A stretch of DNA of 64,000 bases from Zygnema cylindricum (lineage: Eukaryota; Streptophyta; Zygnematophyceae; Zygnematales; Zygnemataceae). The notes under the pieces are model-generated. The model did not search any database. It saw nothing but the letters and a program-made list of their open reading frames with translations, and was not told the origin of the DNA. The DNA lies in NCBI GenBank assembly GCA_037447655.1, contig JBBHKE010000639.1, forward strand, positions 1 through 64,000. The letters are read 5' to 3'. Within the stretch, counting starts at the first letter, position 1; each line of letters opens with the position of its first letter. This document shows positions 1 to 12,000 of this stretch, piece by piece. The translations under genes and the position numbers were made by a program.

Positions 1-378
1 ACTTTGTGATCAGCCAACTGTTGTTGTTGAATCGTACCACTTCGGTACATCTCTATGAGAGCCATCCAAAGATCGGATGCCCTTTCTACCTGCAAATGAG
101 GACATGCAAGTCCTTGAGTGAGATGGCGTAGGATGTTCTCCTTTCCATTGTCCACCACCTCTCCTTCCTTTGTTTCCTCCGTTGAAGGTGGATCCTCTTT
201 CCTGGTGAATCTGCTTCCTCCAAACCCTGGAGGGATTCGAAGACTTGATGGACGCCCCAACCGTCCACTCACTATCCCCCAAAACCTTTTATCGCATAGA
301 GCTCCTATCATCATACTTTCCTAGAATATGATGCCAGTTCCATTAAAGATTGGTACCCTAGAGGGTGGGCCCATAACG
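1..378 (-). pseudogene. Copia element D: N-terminal gag remnant and primer-binding site
   Basis: Minus-strand remnant of the 5' end of a Ty1/Copia element that continues beyond the left edge. Translating the minus strand in more than one frame gives gag residues that align with the gag of the Copia copies near 31 kb and 42 kb (an ILRHLTQ-type helix, then a block of the form LWxxLIExYRSGTIQ). The frame is broken by indels, so no single protein can be read. At 364-377 the plus strand reads GGTGGGCCCATAAC, the complement of the primer-binding site shared by all Copia copies in this window, and it abuts the LTR that follows. No product is expected. Confidence 0.75.
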
Positions 379-1446
379 TGAAACGGTGAGACCTCCATAA
401 GTTCTCAGAATGGAAAGCTTCCAAGAAGCCTCTAAGATAACCCTGACCCCTTTGTGTTTCAGCAAGAACAACTGTCACCCTGGCAGACAATAACTCTCAC
501 CACCTTCAACCCTGTAAAGGCAAGACTCCCCTGAGTCGATAGCAAAAAGAATCTCAGAATTTGCTCCCCTGAGCAGTAAGTTATGGAGGGTCAAAGTTGA
601 CCTTTTGTACTGAAGCTCTCTGGGAGAGAGGGTCCTATCTCCTAATTTTTCTAAGTCCTATGTCTCTCACAGACTCTATCTACTGATGTACGGAGCCAAT
701 CAGATCACACTTCCATACACGAAAGTACAGCTGTCGGTGTACTTTTTGTATGGACATTGTACGACATGGCCAAAATGTTGACACGTGGTATATCCGGATT
801 CGCTCCCTTAATCCTCGGAGATGCCGCGATCCAATGTCATTCCGCCACGTGTCATCCGATGTGGCGATGACAAAAAACCGCGGAAATCATTTTCCGCGAT
901 CTCGACGTTAATTCCAGCCGTCCGATTTAATTCACATTTAATTTTAGCCGTAATTAATACATGCGCAGTATTCGTTTCGCTAAAGAAATAAATGCGCGGT
1001 ATTCGTTTCTTGTCCATACCGTAATCCGTACTTTTACATTACTGGATCTATGTCTCCTGTAAACTGTTTCAGTTAAATGAGTTATCCTACGTGAAAATGT
1101 TTAATTAAATATCAAACCATATAGTACGTAACACTAGGTCCAGACTTAACGGATAAGGCTACCGGCTACCGGCTGCTTGCTGTCCGGCAGGTACCAGGAT
1201 CAAATTTTGGAGGCATCACACATTCTTTTTAAAATAAACCCCTAACGGTAAATAAACTAGTTTATATGTTTTCCGTAAACCTCAGGATAGCCTAGGTAGC
1301 CATGGCTCTAGCTTCCTCCCCAATTTCTCTGTGACTGCGACAAGTTTGAGAGTTGGAGAGAGAAGTTAGAGGTAGACTGCCTCGGCTTCTTTCTATATTT
1401 CTATTTAGACCTAGAAAATACTTTAAACGGACCATTAATTTCTACA
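379..1446 (-). repeat. LTR of Copia element D
   Basis: Minus-oriented LTR of about 1068 bp. Its inner end (TGAAAC on the plus strand at 379) abuts the primer-binding site. Its outer end is ...TCTACA at 1446, so the LTR reads TGTAGAAATT...TTTCA in element orientation. The outer end shares the TTTTCTAGGTCT motif with the LTRs at 22.4, 26.9, 35.6 and 43.6 kb. A degenerate tRNA-like module lies at about 1144-1210. The other LTR is outside the window, so the target duplication cannot be tested. Confidence 0.75.
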
Positions 1447-1906
1447 TCACGTGACATATCGCAATCATTGGCTAATTGATACATGGTATATGTTTCCACA
1501 AATATATCATATTATTATGTCAATGTTATGCGATATGTAGTAATTATTAGTTAATAAATCAGCTGGAATCAAATTATTACGTCAATTTCCCACGACAAAT
1601 CCTATTTATTAGCTTACTCACATGTTTCAAACTATAAATTGATAAATGTAATTGCTATTTAAGTTAGAGAAAATTGACCACAATACAAACAAAACCTAGT
1701 TATACACCAAAATAGAGAAAATAATTCTCGCTTCTTTTAAAACTAGAATCCAAAACGAACTTCAAAAATAAAAAAAATGGTGAAATTGCTCATTAATACC
1801 TAGTGAAATAAAGTAGGGCCACTTTAAGTTGTTGCAACAAATTTGAACATGTGTATGAAACTAAACTAAAACATCAAACAAATACATAGTAAAGGGGGGA
1901 GGTTTT
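1447..1906. other. AT-rich stretch with no recognisable feature
   Basis: Strongly AT-rich with stop codons in all frames. I see no repeat shared with the rest of the window. It may include the 5' flank of the hAT element that follows, but I could not find terminal inverted repeats. Confidence 0.4.
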
Positions 1907-3530
1907 GTGGCTTGTAATACATGTTTCATAGTTTATCAATACAAGTCAGCAAACGGTACTTCAACAATTAACGCTCACACATGTTCAGCTTTGTCCGACA
2001 CGCATAGTTATAGAGGACTTCTTCGTAAGTTTCTTTCAAAAACGGAGGCAAAAACAAGTGACCAAAAATATATTGCAAAAATGGTGGCGTTGATGTGTTG
2101 CAAGGACCTTCGACCATTTTTTATGGACGACGGTTCAAGTATGATTTATTTTGAAATCCATTTAAGATGGCTTTAATGTATATGTCATTATAACTTGTTT
2201 TGTTAATAAATTCATATTCTTAAGCCTCATCACTATTTTTTCATCTATAATATATGTTCGTACGCTATATTATAATTTGTACGCTATATTATTTTTTATT
2301 ATTATTTGGTTTGTCATGATGTTGCTTTGGTATAAAAGTTATTTATTGATCATGGTTAGTAATTTTATGATAACTTTTTGTTTTTTGTTCCCAACTTTTC
2401 AAGCATTTTGTCAAGCATTGTTTGATGTTGGTGTTTCATCTAACAAAAGTGTTGACATCGACCAGCTACTCCCGTGCGTCAATAGCTTGAAAAACTACAA
2501 ATTATCTTATGCCAAAGATATTTGAAGTTCAATCATCCCAAAACTTAAAGAATATACTGATAACAATATTTTTGTCGCATTTACGACCGATCTTTGGACC
2601 GAGACAATAAAAAGAACCTCATTCGTGTCAGTGACCACTCATTTTATTGACAAAGAATTTAAACTTCATGCACTGACGCTTCAAGTCAATCATTTTCCCG
2701 AGGAAAAACAAACCGCGAAAAAAGTTTTAACGACTTTCAAAAATTGTTTCACCAATTTTGAAATGTCAAATTTTAATGTTTTTCAAAATCGTTGCGTTGT
2801 TGTGATCGACAGTGGCTCTAACATGTGTGCGGCTGAAGGTCTACTAAGTATGTTTACTTGGATACCTTGCGCGTACCATAAAATTGCTACAATTATGACA
2901 ACGATTTTGAACAAGAGCGGAGCTTCCAAAAATTATAAATTCGCTGCGGAAGTTCCTGAGTTGTTTGATCTAATTGACGTGTATAAATCATTGGTCACGT
3001 TTTTCAAACTGAATAATTTACAAAAAAAATTGAAAAACACTTTAAAACAAGAAAATACAACGCGGTGGAATTCTTTGCTCCGAATGCTTAAGAGCATTTA
3101 CGATCCATTCAATGAGATACCACCAATCGCTCAAGCAAAAACTAAATTGTTACTTTTTGCTTGTATTGATGAGACTCGCCTTACCAAACTTATAAGATTT
3201 TTGGAAAGGTTTCAAGAAGAGACCCTAAAGTTGAAAAAAATCAAAGAACCAACTTTACATTTGGTTTTGTTTGAACTATCATATCTCCACAACCATTATA
3301 AGATAGAAAAAGCATCTTACAATAATAGTGAAAAGGAATGCCCCGCCGATTCCCCAAACTTGCAAAAATTGAAGCAACTTTTTGTGAAATTTGCACTATT
3401 GAAGTGGGGGCTTCATGAATATTATGTTGTCGTGGCTCTTTTAGATCCCCGACAAAAACAAAAGCTTGAAATTATTGGGGTATCGAAAACCGAAATTGAA
3501 AGCGCAACGAGAGAAAAAACATTAGCATAA
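1907..3530 (+). pseudogene. hAT-superfamily transposase, decayed
   Basis: Remnant of an hAT DNA-transposon transposase. The first part (1907-about 2150) has a BED-like zinc-finger pattern (CNTC, later INAHTC) followed by a CCKDLRPF motif typical of hAT DNA-binding regions. A likely intron separates it from the catalytic part (about 2340-3530). That part shows TTDLWT (first catalytic Asp), VVVIDSGSNM (second Asp region), IPCAYHK (conserved Cys/His) and TTRWNSLL (conserved RW). An in-frame TGA at 2523-2525 interrupts the catalytic region, and the frame ends at 3530 before the C-terminal dimerisation domain. The intron borders are not clear. It is probably a dead copy unless the stop is removed by splicing. 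Confidence 0.75.
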
Positions 3531-3639
3531 GAGTTTAAACATTACAAATTAGAGTACATGATAAATTAGAATCATGGTGTACCCGAAAAAACACAATTTA
3601 CCGTAAAGTACGCTAATTGTTTCATTACGCTATCTATTT

Positions 3640-3992
3640 CATTACGCTAATAGCGATTCACGGTGTAGTAACGATTCGCGGTGTAGTATAGTGTCGTTTT
3701 AAATAGTGTGGTTGACCGTACAACATTGTACCGCATTAACGAAAAAAATACAAAAATGTTTAATACATGTCGTTATGATGTAACACTAAGTTTTCACAAA
3801 CTGCGAGGTGCAAACGTCATAATGACGTGAAATTGTACGTTTTGACAGAATGCGTTTTTCAAAAACCCCGTAGTGAAAACGTCATAATGACGTGAAATTG
3901 TACGTATGTCAGATTCTGTATTTGTACATAAAAGATATTTAAAGCGGATAATTATTACGGATAGAAACCCAAATTAGAGTTATTGATAAACT
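3640..3992. repeat. Truncated copy of the CACCGCGAATCG TIR family
   Basis: Two outward-facing ends of a TIR family (ATTCACGGTGTA and ATTCGCGGTGTA, about 3665-3692) are followed by interior sequence that matches, in inverse orientation, the element at 19701-20214. It contains two copies of the 15-bp palindrome ACGTCATAATGACGT (3814-3828 and 3879-3893). There is no coding capacity. Confidence 0.55.
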
Positions 3993-4061
3993 ACACCGCG
4001 AATCGTTATTAGTGTCAAAGTTTAAATAGTGTTTAAGAAAATTTACTGTACTCGATGCTAA

Positions 4062-4760
4062 GGGTGAGGTTCCATTACGACATTCTGTAATCGTACGGCC
4101 AACATTACAAGTTGCTACACTTTGAACGAAGTTCCATTGCGCAGAGTCTGTAATCCACGTGTTAGCAAAATAGTGGCACCACGTAAATATAGATTTGATA
4201 TTGAAAACCGTCAATGATTTTCACACCTACCAAAAATCTCCATTTGGGTACCATGTACGTGCGTACTAGGTCATCGTGCAACACCACTTTTGTACTCTTT
4301 GCAGATGCCTTGTCAAATGCCACCTCATTTTTTTATGGTTGTTGTTTTTTCGCGTGACGAATGAGCGTTGCCAGAAATAGTGGGACGAAAGTGCGTTACG
4401 ACATTTCGTTTGTATTTTCTGTTGGATTTTTGAATGTGAAAATCGTATGCGAAATTTTTGATTTCCGTTGGTCGTCAGCTTGACACGTATGCTCATTATC
4501 CAGCGTGTCGCGGCTCAATTTTTTCTGTAATTGGTGATGTACCTCGTGAGGTACATCACCAATTACAGAAACTTTTGAAGCGAATGCTTCGCGAAAAAAT
4601 ATCCAACGGTCATTGTTAACTCCCAGACTTTTGGAGAATATTAGCAAGATTCTTTGTAATGTTGTTTACCTAATAAAAACAAAATAAGAGGTACGGCGTA
4701 GTACGGAGAGGTCCGAATTTTTGTAAACAATCTCACTTTTCGTCTAATGGAACTTCACCC
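4062..4760. mobile_element. Non-autonomous TIR element with GGGTGAAGTTCC ends
   Basis: Left end GGGTGAGGTTCCATTACGAC and right end the inverse of GGGTGAAGTTCCATTAGACG, next to TA dinucleotides. About 700 bp, no long frame. The centre holds a perfect palindrome (4522-4571). Related sequence starts at 46381 and, more diverged, near 58508. Confidence 0.5.
4522..4571. repeat. Perfect inverted repeat, 24-bp arms, 2-base spacer
   Basis: Left arm 4522-4545 and right arm 4548-4571 are exact reverse complements. A transcript of either strand would form a very stable hairpin. It sits at the centre of the TIR element around it. Confidence 0.9.
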
Positions 4761-5337
4761 TAATTAAGAATTTGAAATTAAAAAATAAAAGTGTATTCTA
4801 ATTTCGGCGTTAATGCTAATTTGGAACAGCAAAAATGGAATTTTTGCCGTAGGATTATATAAAATTAATATTTGTATCCCTACAAAATATTAGAAATCGT
4901 ACGCCGTCGCGAATTTAAAATATCCGTACATGCCATACTAATTTACATGTCAGACCAATCCCGTTTTTTTTAGCGCACGTTCCTATGCGTGCGCATCTGA
5001 TTTAATTCATTTCTTGTAAAATTTTCACTTGAAAAGGTACATTTCTCTATGGTTGACATCAACCGTACGCCATACTATTTAGAAATATTGTACTTTCGTT
5101 CTCTACGCTATTTTGTACCGTACCTTAATTAACGTCAAGGAAAAATTAAAATCATGTATCCTATTTGAGGAAAGAAATCAAAATTTTAAGAACCCAAATT
5201 AGTGACTTTGACATTAATAACGATTCGCGGTGTAGAGTAAAACATTTTTTGAAAAACGAAAAAATATAAATTAGAATGGACAACATTAATTATTTATTTA
5301 CGATAATTACGATTCGCGGTGTAATAAATGCTTAACG

Positions 5338-5575
5338 CTAATAACAACGAGCGTTGTAATTTTGTACTCTTTCGGTTACGGGCGGGTACGGTTAGTCGCC
5401 AGAAATCGAGTTTCGGTTAAATTTTATTTTCGTAAACGCCGGTCGGTTAACGGTTAACAATTTTGGAGCGTGACATAACCCGGTCGGGCGTCGGTTACTC
5501 AAATTTTGAAAAAAAAAAACGGTCGGTTTCGGTTATGTAAAAATTTGACTTTTTTGCGACCTCTGGTTTATTGGT
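5338..5575. repeat. Dispersed repeat R1, left-truncated copy
   Basis: Sequence rich in CGGTTA/CGGGTA steps, about 200 bp, matching 20761-20952 almost base for base in places (GAGCGTGACATAACCCGGTC). The right end TTGCGACCTC matches the end of the fuller copy at 20493-20952; the left end is missing here. Probably a non-autonomous DNA transposon. Confidence 0.5.
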
Positions 5576-6004
5576 AAAAGGGCTTCCGATACCTAACCCT
5601 GCGAAAACCGATATCATTGGCTGTCGATTTTTTCAATCATGGCAATTATTGTGTTCTGAACTACATTGAGGTCAGTTTTCATATTTACACCTACCTGACC
5701 GATGGCCATCAGTTCTTGACGGAATAATCTCATGTAACATCACTCATAGCGTTTTCTGTCGTTTTCGCACATTTGAACTTTTGTTTTTCCACCATTCAAC
5801 TTGTAGGGACCATGGCCATGAAAGCTATGCCTTTCTCTTGACTTCCATCATCTATTTGTTAAAGACAATGAAGAAACTACTCTAAGCATATCCCGCGCCT
5901 CTCTCATAGATCGCAATCCGAGTCTCCTTGATTTTCTTCGGAGGCATCTTACAATTTTTCTTAAAGGTACTGCATTGTGCGATCCGTAAAGCCGAAAATC
6001 CAAA
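5576..6004 (+). promoter_or_regulatory. 5' flank and probable 5' UTR of COG1
   Basis: About 430 bp between the R1 repeat and the COG1 start codon. No clear TATA box or known element is visible. The stretch just before the ATG is unremarkable leader-like sequence. The role is inferred from position only. Confidence 0.35.
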
Positions 6005-9000
6005 ATGAGAGGCGGAAAGTTTCAGCAGAAATCTTCGGAGCCTGGAAGCTCCCGGAATGCGGAGGGGCTTTTTGAGACACGGAGTGTGGCGGAGATTCGG
6101 GAGGTGGAATCTCGGACAAGACGCGACATCGAGGAGAAGAAGGAGGAACTTCGACAGCTTGTCGGAGCCAGTTACCGTGACCTAATCGAGTCGGCTGATT
6201 CGATTCTCGACATGCAAAGGTAAAGCTGTTTGTTTTTGAGGTGGATCTATGGTCCAGGAATCCTCACAAGCCTGACAATAATATGAAATGACACACCATG
6301 TATGTGTGTACCATGCCGTGACCATGTATATCGGTATGGCAATGCCATGGCTTGGATGTATACTTATTATTCTTAGTACCTGTGGATCTTCGGTCTGGCA
6401 TCTTATAAACAAAGGCTTTATTGCAAAGCTCGCGACGGTAAACCATCGGAGTACGAACGAGAGAAGAAACTCAAGAAAGTGTATTAAAGGGCCACGCCGG
6501 TCAAAAGAAGATGTCCCATAACAAGCAGAAAAGCCATTCCAATTCATTCTGAAATGGTTTTATGTGTGGGACTGTTTGGAAGGATTTCCTGCTGTGGCGT
6601 GGCAATGTGAATTGGTGACGGACTAAGGAAATTAGGGAGAGTTTCCTCTTTTTAACGAGAGTACAAGAGGAGAGCGGAATGGAGGAGAGCGGGAGGGAGT
6701 GAGGGAGGGAGGGAAGGAGTTGGCGAGGGAGTTTATTTTGAGCCTCAACGGTGTCCATGTACGCTAGGAAATTGTTGTGAATATGGTTCAGTAGTTCACA
6801 TTGTGGCCTACAATATGACAAGTATCAGGGGGGATGTTTAATTCCTGAAGCTTTATGATGAACTTGAAAGAATTCCGTAAAAACGGAGACGCGATTTATG
6901 TCAAGTTTTTGACGCCAAGGCCTTCCAGTACACCATTACTTTTTGTGTCTTTTCAGAGATTTTTCGTCCCTACACAGGATGCAAAACGTCATTTTCTTGT
7001 GAATTTTTTGTTTTGCGTTTTCCCGGATATTAAGCAGAAACTCAAATGTTTTTCTGTGTAGAACCGTTTATCTAATCGTGACGTCTAGTGCAATAATTTT
7101 CCCCTTCTTTCAGAGTTGGTACACATGACTCAGAAAATAGATGTGAACATGCTGTCATGTGCTTTTCCATAGTTCATGAACAATGAGGCCTTCATGCAAA
7201 GGAAACCAATAGCCTCCTTTTGCTCTGGATCTAATGAGCCCATTACTACTCAGGAGCTTTCCTGTTACATAGTTTTTTTAACTCTTCAATATCGTTTACG
7301 CATCAGAACTCATTTGTGTGTGGAACACTAGTCATTTGTGGAAGACTATTCACCTTTACCACATACTATTGCATGCGCCAGGAAGGCACTATTGCAACCA
7401 ATGTCAATCTTTGGCCACAGAATTGACCAGTGACCGGGAAAATAGACAGTGTACGCAAAGATTTCACTTTTTGAGAATCAACTAGAAATTGTTCAAAATG
7501 AAAGTAATGGAAGTCACTTTCAGAAAAGAAAATGACTTCACCTTTGCTTCATTTCGGTCTCAGCTGTAATCAACAATACGATTAACCACACTTGTTGTCA
7601 GGCATCTCTTCATTTTACAAATAAGCATGTGTACTCACCCCTAGTATCACCTCTAATATCGTTGGACCATGAAACTTTGAAAACAGAGCTACATATTTAA
7701 GCTGAGGAGAACAGAGTCCTAATTAATTTATTGGATATGTTGTTTCGGCTTTGTCATTGCCTCAGAATATGTTTCATCTAAAATGTTCTTTTGCACTAGA
7801 TGTCGGTTAGTTAACATTTTAGAGAATTGTACTATTCTCTACAAGTGACTGGTGAAGGGTTCATGGATGGGTTTGTGAGACAGATCCTGCGAGGCAGTAG
7901 TTGCCAACATAGCGGCCATGGAGGAAGGCTTTGCAACTTTACACAAGAGCATCGCGACATCTGTTCCAGCTAGAGGGACAGATGAGCTACGACAGGTAAA
8001 AACAAGGCTTCGTTCGTCCTGTTCTGGATTCTGAGCAGGGAGTGTTGCAATCCTGTCTTTATCGTTTTCCGTTGGGCCCCATCTCATCATAAACTTCATG
8101 GTAACTTATAGCGATGTCCTAGTTTTGTTGTTTAGGCGATACTTTTTGTTGGCTTTAAGAGTCAACGGTTGTTGGAGCTTTTATCATCTTGTAACTTCCC
8201 TCATGATGCACTTTTTTTATGTGTGGCCAACACAAAGCTGCATTTGCATGCCATACTCATTTTGCGACCACCCTATTTTATTTATTCTTTCTCTTTTTTA
8301 GTTACTTTTTCAACACTTTTTTCCTCAGTGTGCTCCTTCTTGGTGGCCTTCTACCTTTCGTCAGTTTATTTTACAGCATGCTCTGCCGTTTCCACTTGTT
8401 CTCCCTTCTTTTGTCCTCCAAATTTTATTCCCTCACCATCAGACTTCTTTTCATGACCACTCATGTAATGGTGCTTAAGAGAATGTCTTCGAGCTGGTCT
8501 CCATTTCTTGGTTTTCATACGATGCCCTCATGAACATGCTCCTCAAAGCTTTCTGAGACCCTATTCTTTTACATCTTTCACTGTCCGACAGTAATGATTA
8601 ATTTGATTCGACAGAATTTATTAATTTCTCTTGTCCTCTTTCCATCTCGGCTACTATGGCATAATTAACATTCAGTGCTCCCAGTGAGGGATTGCAGCCA
8701 CTTTCTCTTCTATACACATCCTTTTGCATGCAGTACAGGTACAATGCCAATTGTTATTAGCGTTAATAACACTCATTTGGTCGAAAATCATAAAATATAG
8801 TTAATCCACTATTTGAGGGAGTGGATTGCAATCTGTCACATCTTCCTACACCAAATTAGTATTAGACATTCTAATTTCGCATTTACAATATAGCTATGGG
8901 CAGTGTAGTTGCTCAGAGATGTTTAGTTTTTGCCATCGTTGATCCTCGTGAAATATTATATTTAATGCCATTTGGTTCACAGCGTTTCATATGGATTTAT

Positions 9001-12000
9001 ATACTTTTACCACTCAGTTACGATACACAGCGTTAACCTTTCTGTTTGAACTTTATGTATGCATTCTATAACCTTTTCGATGTGCAAAGCAACAAATTTT
9101 CTGACTGCATTCGTCATTTATTGAGAAAATAACTCAGCATGTGCGTCCATTCTTATGCATTCTGTTCAACTTTGGGGTGGAATTTTTTGCGATTGGGAAA
9201 ATCTATGTAGTTCCAAATCAACTTGACATTTCTTTGTGAAACTGTTTCCAACAGTTAACTGGGCGTTACTGACGCTCTAAATGTTTTTGTGTTAGGCTAA
9301 ATCTAATTTTTGCTGGATCGCTCTCTCCAATGTTTGAAAAGTGCTTGACCTGCTCTGTTTATATGCTTATGTTTTTATGCAGAGACGTGAGAAGTTATAT
9401 GGATTAGGCACTCGAGTGAAGTACCTCGTGGACACTCCCGAAAAGATTTGGGGTTGCCTTGATGAGCATATGTATTTGGAGGGAGCCGAGAGATATATGC
9501 GTGCAGGAGAAGTTCACACACTTCTTATGGGACATGAGAAGGGAGACTTGAAGGAGTTGTTAGCGTCCTTTCCACTGATTCGTCACCAATGGCCACTTGT
9601 AGAAACGTTTAAAAACCAGGTACAACTTGCTTTTCTTTCTGGGAGTGTAGTATCTGTGATTTTTGTTTTATTTGTCTTGGGAAGAAAGAAATGGTGAGTC
9701 ATAATGTGAGTTTAAGGTGGTATCGGTTGTATCCAACAAGGGTACTGGATGAAATTAAATTTTGTTAATTAAAATTTTGAAATTAAATTCTGTTGAGGCA
9801 AAGCTGTTTAAGTTCAAGTTCTACCGAAGTTTTGTAACACGATGAAGGATTATATACTTCTAGATGGTCTATGATGTTTTTATTTTAGTGATCATAATGT
9901 TGGCTGATCATGTCCAAGCACATCCAACACTTTCGAGATGAATAGAGGCCGAGCTGACATTTTATTTTCCTGTCACTATTACTGAACTTGGAGTGTGTTT
10001 AACCAAAAAGTGTGTGTTTAACTAAAAAGTATGGAGGTTGTTTGGCAATAGATTTCGCAACGGAGTCGTGATCGGTTACAGGATTTGGGGCTCCCAGTGG
10101 AACAATATGCAGTGGCTCTGGCAGGAGCTGCTGTCATCGATAATTTAAACTCTGTTCAAATTTTTTCGCTGTTTTTAGAATCTCGACGAACTTGGGTTCG
10201 CGCACAGGTGAGCGGTTCTTGAAAAACAAAAACTGGCAGCTGCCGACTTATTGTTGCATGGAGGCATTGGAAGGATAAGCGAAAGCTGTGGAAGCTGCAC
10301 TGCCCATAGTTATTAGCATTAGTGCTCATGGGAAATTACAATAGATAATACTAATTTAGTGCTAGGAACGTGGCAAATTGTCGACCACTTCCTTAAACAG
10401 TGTTGTTAACATTGTTTTGTGATTTTATCGGCAAGGAAAAGTTACGACCGAATTAGTGTTATTAACTATAATGATGATGGGCAGTGTAATTGAATTCTGA
10501 ACGATGCCACTGTTATGAATCATGGATGTTTGTATGGGCAAACTATCCTTATCTACAGGTTCTTGAACTCAGTTGTTTCTGATTTGACCCATACCTTCTC
10601 TGGTTTGAATACTGAGAGCAAATTAGTGGAAGGCAAGGTTCAACTTATTGAAGCAACTTTGTCATTGAGGAGGAAAAGTAATAATAGATTGAGTCCATTT
10701 TAATAGCAATGTTAAGCTTGTTCTATTCTGTTCTTTTTTCCTTTCTTGTGGTTTCTTTTTTCCACAGCTCCGATCGGCAACTGCTCGCTCTGGAGGGAAT
10801 GTTGAAGATGCGACAATTTTCGCAACCTCCCTTTGTCAGTTAGTGGCCATCATTGAGCAGTCCCTCTGTCACGTCGGTGAATTGTTTCTTGAGGTTTCTA
10901 CTGGAAAGATGCCTCTTCTCTTTGGAACTGTGCTCGTGGCGATGCCAGGATCACAGCTTTTTGGTGGTATTCCTAATCCGGAGAAGGAAGTGGAGCTTTG
11001 GAAAGAACATCGTCAACAATTGGAGGAAGCCATGACCCCCTTACCGGCCAAGGTTGTGCAGGAGGCTTGTCAGACATGGCTGAGAACTGTGGCAGATGAT
11101 ATCGCAGGTGAGGGAGAGAATTTTGAGGGAAAGAGGGAGGATACATGCACAAGAAAGTACACCGCTCATCGTTATTAGTGTTAATAACACTAATTCGGTC
11201 GCGACTTTTTCTGGCCAAAAATCACAAAATAGAGTTAACAACATTATTTAAGGACGTGGACTACAATCTGCCACGTCTCCTTGCAATAAATTAATATTAT
11301 TAATTCTAATTTCGTATTAGCACTAATAAATCTTTAATGCAAATAACGATGAGCGGTGTAGCTATGTGGAGGGAGGGAGGAGACATGCAGAAGAATTTTA
11401 CAAACGCATGAGATCTTCCATTGAATTGTTTTCCATCAATGTCAAAATTGCAGTCATTATTTGTTATTGCTGCAGTGAAAATGTGAAAACTCCTTAAGTG
11501 TGATGATTATCAAAGCATTTTGCTCTTTATCTACCTCTAGAAAGAAGGCACCCATTTAGGTTTTCTTGGTGACTCCCTCTGTCAGGCGGAATCTTTCAGT
11601 TTCTTGTCCAAAGTGAGCCAAAGTCGGCCGAAAAGATTTGGAACGTTTCTCTCTTACCATACATTTTCCCCCTTTTTGTTGTCTTGCATATTGTCACACC
11701 GATTGCTCAAAGATTCTTGTTTCCGATGACTCTGTTCTCTTCAATTGTATTGTTCACATTGCTTAACTTGCCAATGTCAGTTTTGGCCGTATTGGAAAGT
11801 GCAACTGACATTTAAAAGTAATACTTTTTTGCTCTGTTTTCTCCTAATATCTTCCCTAAACCAACTTCTCCTGTAGCCCAGCTTCTCCTCTTGTAACTCT
11901 TTTTTTCCCGTTTGCGAGGCATTTATGTTGCAGTGGAAGGGCAAGTCATTTTAGGTCACATAAAAAATGCAAAAGACTTAGCGGAAATCGAAGTCCAAGT

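Larger units (their letters stand above)
3994..5232. mobile_element. TIR element of the CACCGCG family with a second element nested in it
   Basis: Left end CACCGCGAATCGTTATTAG at 3994 and the inverted right end ending at 5232 share about 25 bp, including GTCAAAG inside the TIR. Each end is flanked by TA. The interior is largely taken up by a different TIR element (4062-4760), so the outer one is probably a small non-autonomous element that served as an insertion target. No transposase is encoded. Confidence 0.55.
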
